8,685 bases of DNA from Cyanobacteria bacterium UBA9579. Its GTDB lineage: Bacteria; Cyanobacteriota; Vampirovibrionia; Gastranaerophilales; UBA9579. The position numbers were made by a program, and so were the translations under genes. This document shows positions 7,129 to 8,685 of this stretch, one piece after another. Below the pieces are notes generated by a model. The model worked only from the letters and a program-made list of their open reading frames with translations, was not told where the DNA came from and did no database searches. Numbering within the stretch: the first letter of the stretch is position 1; each line of letters starts with the position of its first letter. The stretch lies in NCBI GenBank assembly GCA_003499585.1, contig DNSU01000190.1, positions 5,929 through 14,613 of the forward strand, written 5' to 3'.

Positions 7129-8448
7129 TTGAGCGATAAAATAATAATAAATGGAGGCAGAGAGCTCACCGGTGAAATCTCTATAGGTGGAGCCAAGAAT
7201 GCAGTTTTAAAGATAATGGCTGCCGCTATTTTAGTGGATGATATATGCGAAATACATAATGTTCCTGAGTTAACTGACGTAAAAACCATGATTGAAGTTA
7301 TCAATCATTTAGGAATTAAGACAAAATATAAGCCGGAAAATAGTTCTTTAATTATAAATGCAAAACATATAACCAATTATGAAGCTTGTTATGAACTTGT
7401 TAGTAAAATGCGGGCTTCTTTTATTGTATTAGGAGCACTGCTTGGCAGATGTAAAGAAGCAAGAGTTGCTCTTCCCGGCGGATGTGCAATTGGAGAAAGA
7501 CGAATTGACTTCCATATTAAGGGATTAGAAGCATTGGGTGCTCAAATAAAAATTGAGAACGGTTATGTTATTGCAAAGGCTAATAAGCTTACAGGAGCTG
7601 AAATTCTACTTGACAGGCCAAGTGTTGGCGCTACAGAAAATATTATGCTCGCTGCTGTATTAGCTGAAGGTTCAACTATATTAAGCAACGCAGCGCAAGA
7701 GCCTGAGATAGTTGATCTTGCAAATTTCTTAAATGCAATTGGTGGAGATGTTAATGGCGCAGGTACATCTGAGATCATAATTAACGGTGTAAAACCTGGG
7801 GAATTGCATGCCGCAACCTATACCACAATCCCGGACAGAATAGAAGCAGGCACATATATGGCTGCAATTGTAGCTACAAAAGGATCAGCTATAATTCGCA
7901 ATATATATCCGGCTCATTTGAGTGCTATAACAAGCAAGCTTAGTGATATGGGTGCAAATATAAATATTATAGATCCGGTTAGTATAGAAATATCCTGTAA
8001 GTCCAGACCAAAAGCCGTAGATGTTGTTACTCAGCCTCACCCCGGATTTCCTACTGATCTGCAATCACCATTTATGTCAGCTTTAACTATTTCTAAAGGC
8101 ATAAGTGTAATTACTGAAAGTATTTATGAAAACAGATTCAGACAGATTGGCGAATTAAGAAGAATGGGTGCTGACGTTCAACAAGAAGGCAACCACGCTA
8201 TAGTTAAAGGTGTAAAACAATTAACCGGTGCGCAGGTTAAAGCAAGTGATCTGAGAGCCGGTGCCTCTTTAATTGTAGCCAGTTTATGTGCAAATGGAAT
8301 TTCTGAAATAGAAAGTCTTTATCACATAGACAGGGGTTATGAAAAACTGGTTGAGAAACTTAGCGGCTTAGGTGCTGATATTTCACGCGTAGAAGATGAT
8401 ACCGTTGCTGATGTAAATATACAAAACCATAACGAAATAAGAATCTAA
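7129..8448 (+). CDS. murA: UDP-N-acetylglucosamine 1-carboxyvinyltransferase MurA
   Basis: MurA transfers enolpyruvate from phosphoenolpyruvate to UDP-GlcNAc, the first committed step of peptidoglycan precursor synthesis, in the cytoplasm. The 439-residue protein is slightly longer than the E. coli enzyme (419) and complete. Family residues are present: K23-N24 in GGAKNA; KMRAS with R95; LPGGCAIG with the catalytic, fosfomycin-reactive cysteine at C119 (C115 in E. coli); R125 in the following loop; P308-T-D310 with the general-base aspartate (D305 in E. coli); and the C-terminal DRGY with R402. The two inside-out alpha/beta domains are intact. Translation starts at TTG behind AGGAGG. An unrecognised gene begins 11 nt after the stop and is probably co-transcribed. 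ftsH is divergent upstream. The cysteine rather than aspartate at 119 predicts fosfomycin sensitivity at target level (inference). Confidence 0.98.
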   Translation: MSDKIIINGGRELTGEISIGGAKNAVLKIMAAAILVDDICEIHNVPELTDVKTMIEVINHLGIKTKYKPENSSLIINAKHITNYEACYELVSKMRASFIVLGALLGRCKEARVALPGGCAIGERRIDFHIKGLEALGAQIKIENGYVIAKANKLTGAEILLDRPSVGATENIMLAAVLAEGSTILSNAAQEPEIVDLANFLNAIGGDVNGAGTSEIIINGVKPGELHAATYTTIPDRIEAGTYMAAIVATKGSAIIRNIYPAHLSAITSKLSDMGANINIIDPVSIEISCKSRPKAVDVVTQPHPGFPTDLQSPFMSALTISKGISVITESIYENRFRQIGELRRMGADVQQEGNHAIVKGVKQLTGAQVKASDLRAGASLIVASLCANGISEIESLYHIDRGYEKLVEKLSGLGADISRVEDDTVADVNIQNHNEIRI

Positions 8449-8459
8449 GGATTAGGGAA

Positions 8460-8685
8460 ATGGCTCAATACAAAAGATGGTACGATCACGATCCTTTATT
8501 AATGGAAGTGATTCATCTTCTGAAAGATTATAAGGATGATCTTAGATCCCAAGCTCAGGTATTTCTTGAAAAAATAGAATCACAGGTTAGCAAAGATGCT
8601 CTGGATTCTTTCTATGATATGGTTAAACCCTTCAATGGGAATCGTTGGTACGATGAGGATCCTGTACTATCTAAAACTATTGAGT
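8460..8685 (+). CDS. Unrecognised protein with duplicated RWYDxDP motif, 5' part only (runs off the window)
   Basis: An ATG at 8460 opens a frame that continues to the window end, giving 75 visible residues. It is too short here for length-based ORF calling, but the support is good: AAGGA (8447-8451) lies 8 nt upstream, overlapping the murA stop, and the reading frame is clean. The sequence is charged and looks helical and soluble, with no signal peptide or membrane segment. RWYDHDPLL (residues 6-14) recurs as RWYDEDPVL (62-70), 56 residues apart. The underlying bases of the WYDxDP part agree at 16 of 18 positions. A helical, acidic and lysine-rich stretch lies between the copies. I do not recognise a family with known function. 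The 11-nt gap suggests an operon with murA and perhaps a role linked to cell-wall synthesis, but that is inference. Confidence 0.7.
   Translation, partial: MAQYKRWYDHDPLLMEVIHLLKDYKDDLRSQAQVFLEKIESQVSKDALDSFYDMVKPFNGNRWYDEDPVLSKTIE

Noticed and set aside
7080..7778. Two minus-strand ORFs (7080-7304 and 7563-7778)
   Set aside because: Both are antisense to the murA coding sequence and show no plausible protein character.

Overview
The window is AT-rich chromosomal DNA of a bacterium that makes peptidoglycan and probably has a Gram-negative type of envelope. The evidence is murA, a two-helix membrane FtsH, and the end of a family 2 glycosyltransferase resembling enzymes of LPS-core or other surface glycans. 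Low GC, the style of the FtsH and MurA proteins, and the gene after murA suggest the non-photosynthetic sister lineage of Cyanobacteria (Vampirovibrionia/Melainabacteria, Gastranaerophilales-like). That placement is inference at about 0.4 confidence; a Firmicutes-like low-GC genome is not excluded. No mobile element, CRISPR array, tRNA or rRNA was seen.

Layout: (1) 1-495, plus strand, is the 3' part of a family 2 glycosyltransferase whose start lies before the window. It runs tail to tail into a minus-strand pair. (2) 1079-3238 and 527-1069, minus strand, are a large multi-pass GT-C-type (GT39/ArnT-like) membrane protein and, 9 nt behind it, an alkylpurine DNA glycosylase (AAG/MPG family). 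They are probably co-transcribed from a promoter near 3270. (3) 3281-3316 is an almost perfect AT-rich hairpin with a T-tract. It terminates the next minus-strand unit and overlaps the promoter region of the pair. (4) 3332-4744 and 4818-6674, minus strand, are an Fe-S/FAD/NADPH oxidoreductase of the glutamate synthase small-subunit family and the membrane AAA+ protease FtsH. They are 73 nt apart with no convincing terminator between, so ftsH then the oxidoreductase may form one transcript. (5) 6675-7128 is a 454-nt very AT-rich divergent intergenic region with promoter-like boxes and several small inverted repeats. (6) 7129-8448, plus strand, is murA with a TTG start behind a perfect AGGAGG. 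It is followed 11 nt later by an unrecognised gene (8460 to window end) whose visible 75 residues contain a duplicated RWYDxDP motif.

Most of the window is housekeeping: peptidoglycan precursor synthesis, membrane protein quality control, glycan transfer, base excision repair and nitrogen/redox metabolism. The least explained parts are the RWYD-repeat gene linked to murA, the GltD-like enzyme with no recognisable partner subunit beside it, and the structured ftsH-murA intergenic region. I found no convincing multi-gene novel system.
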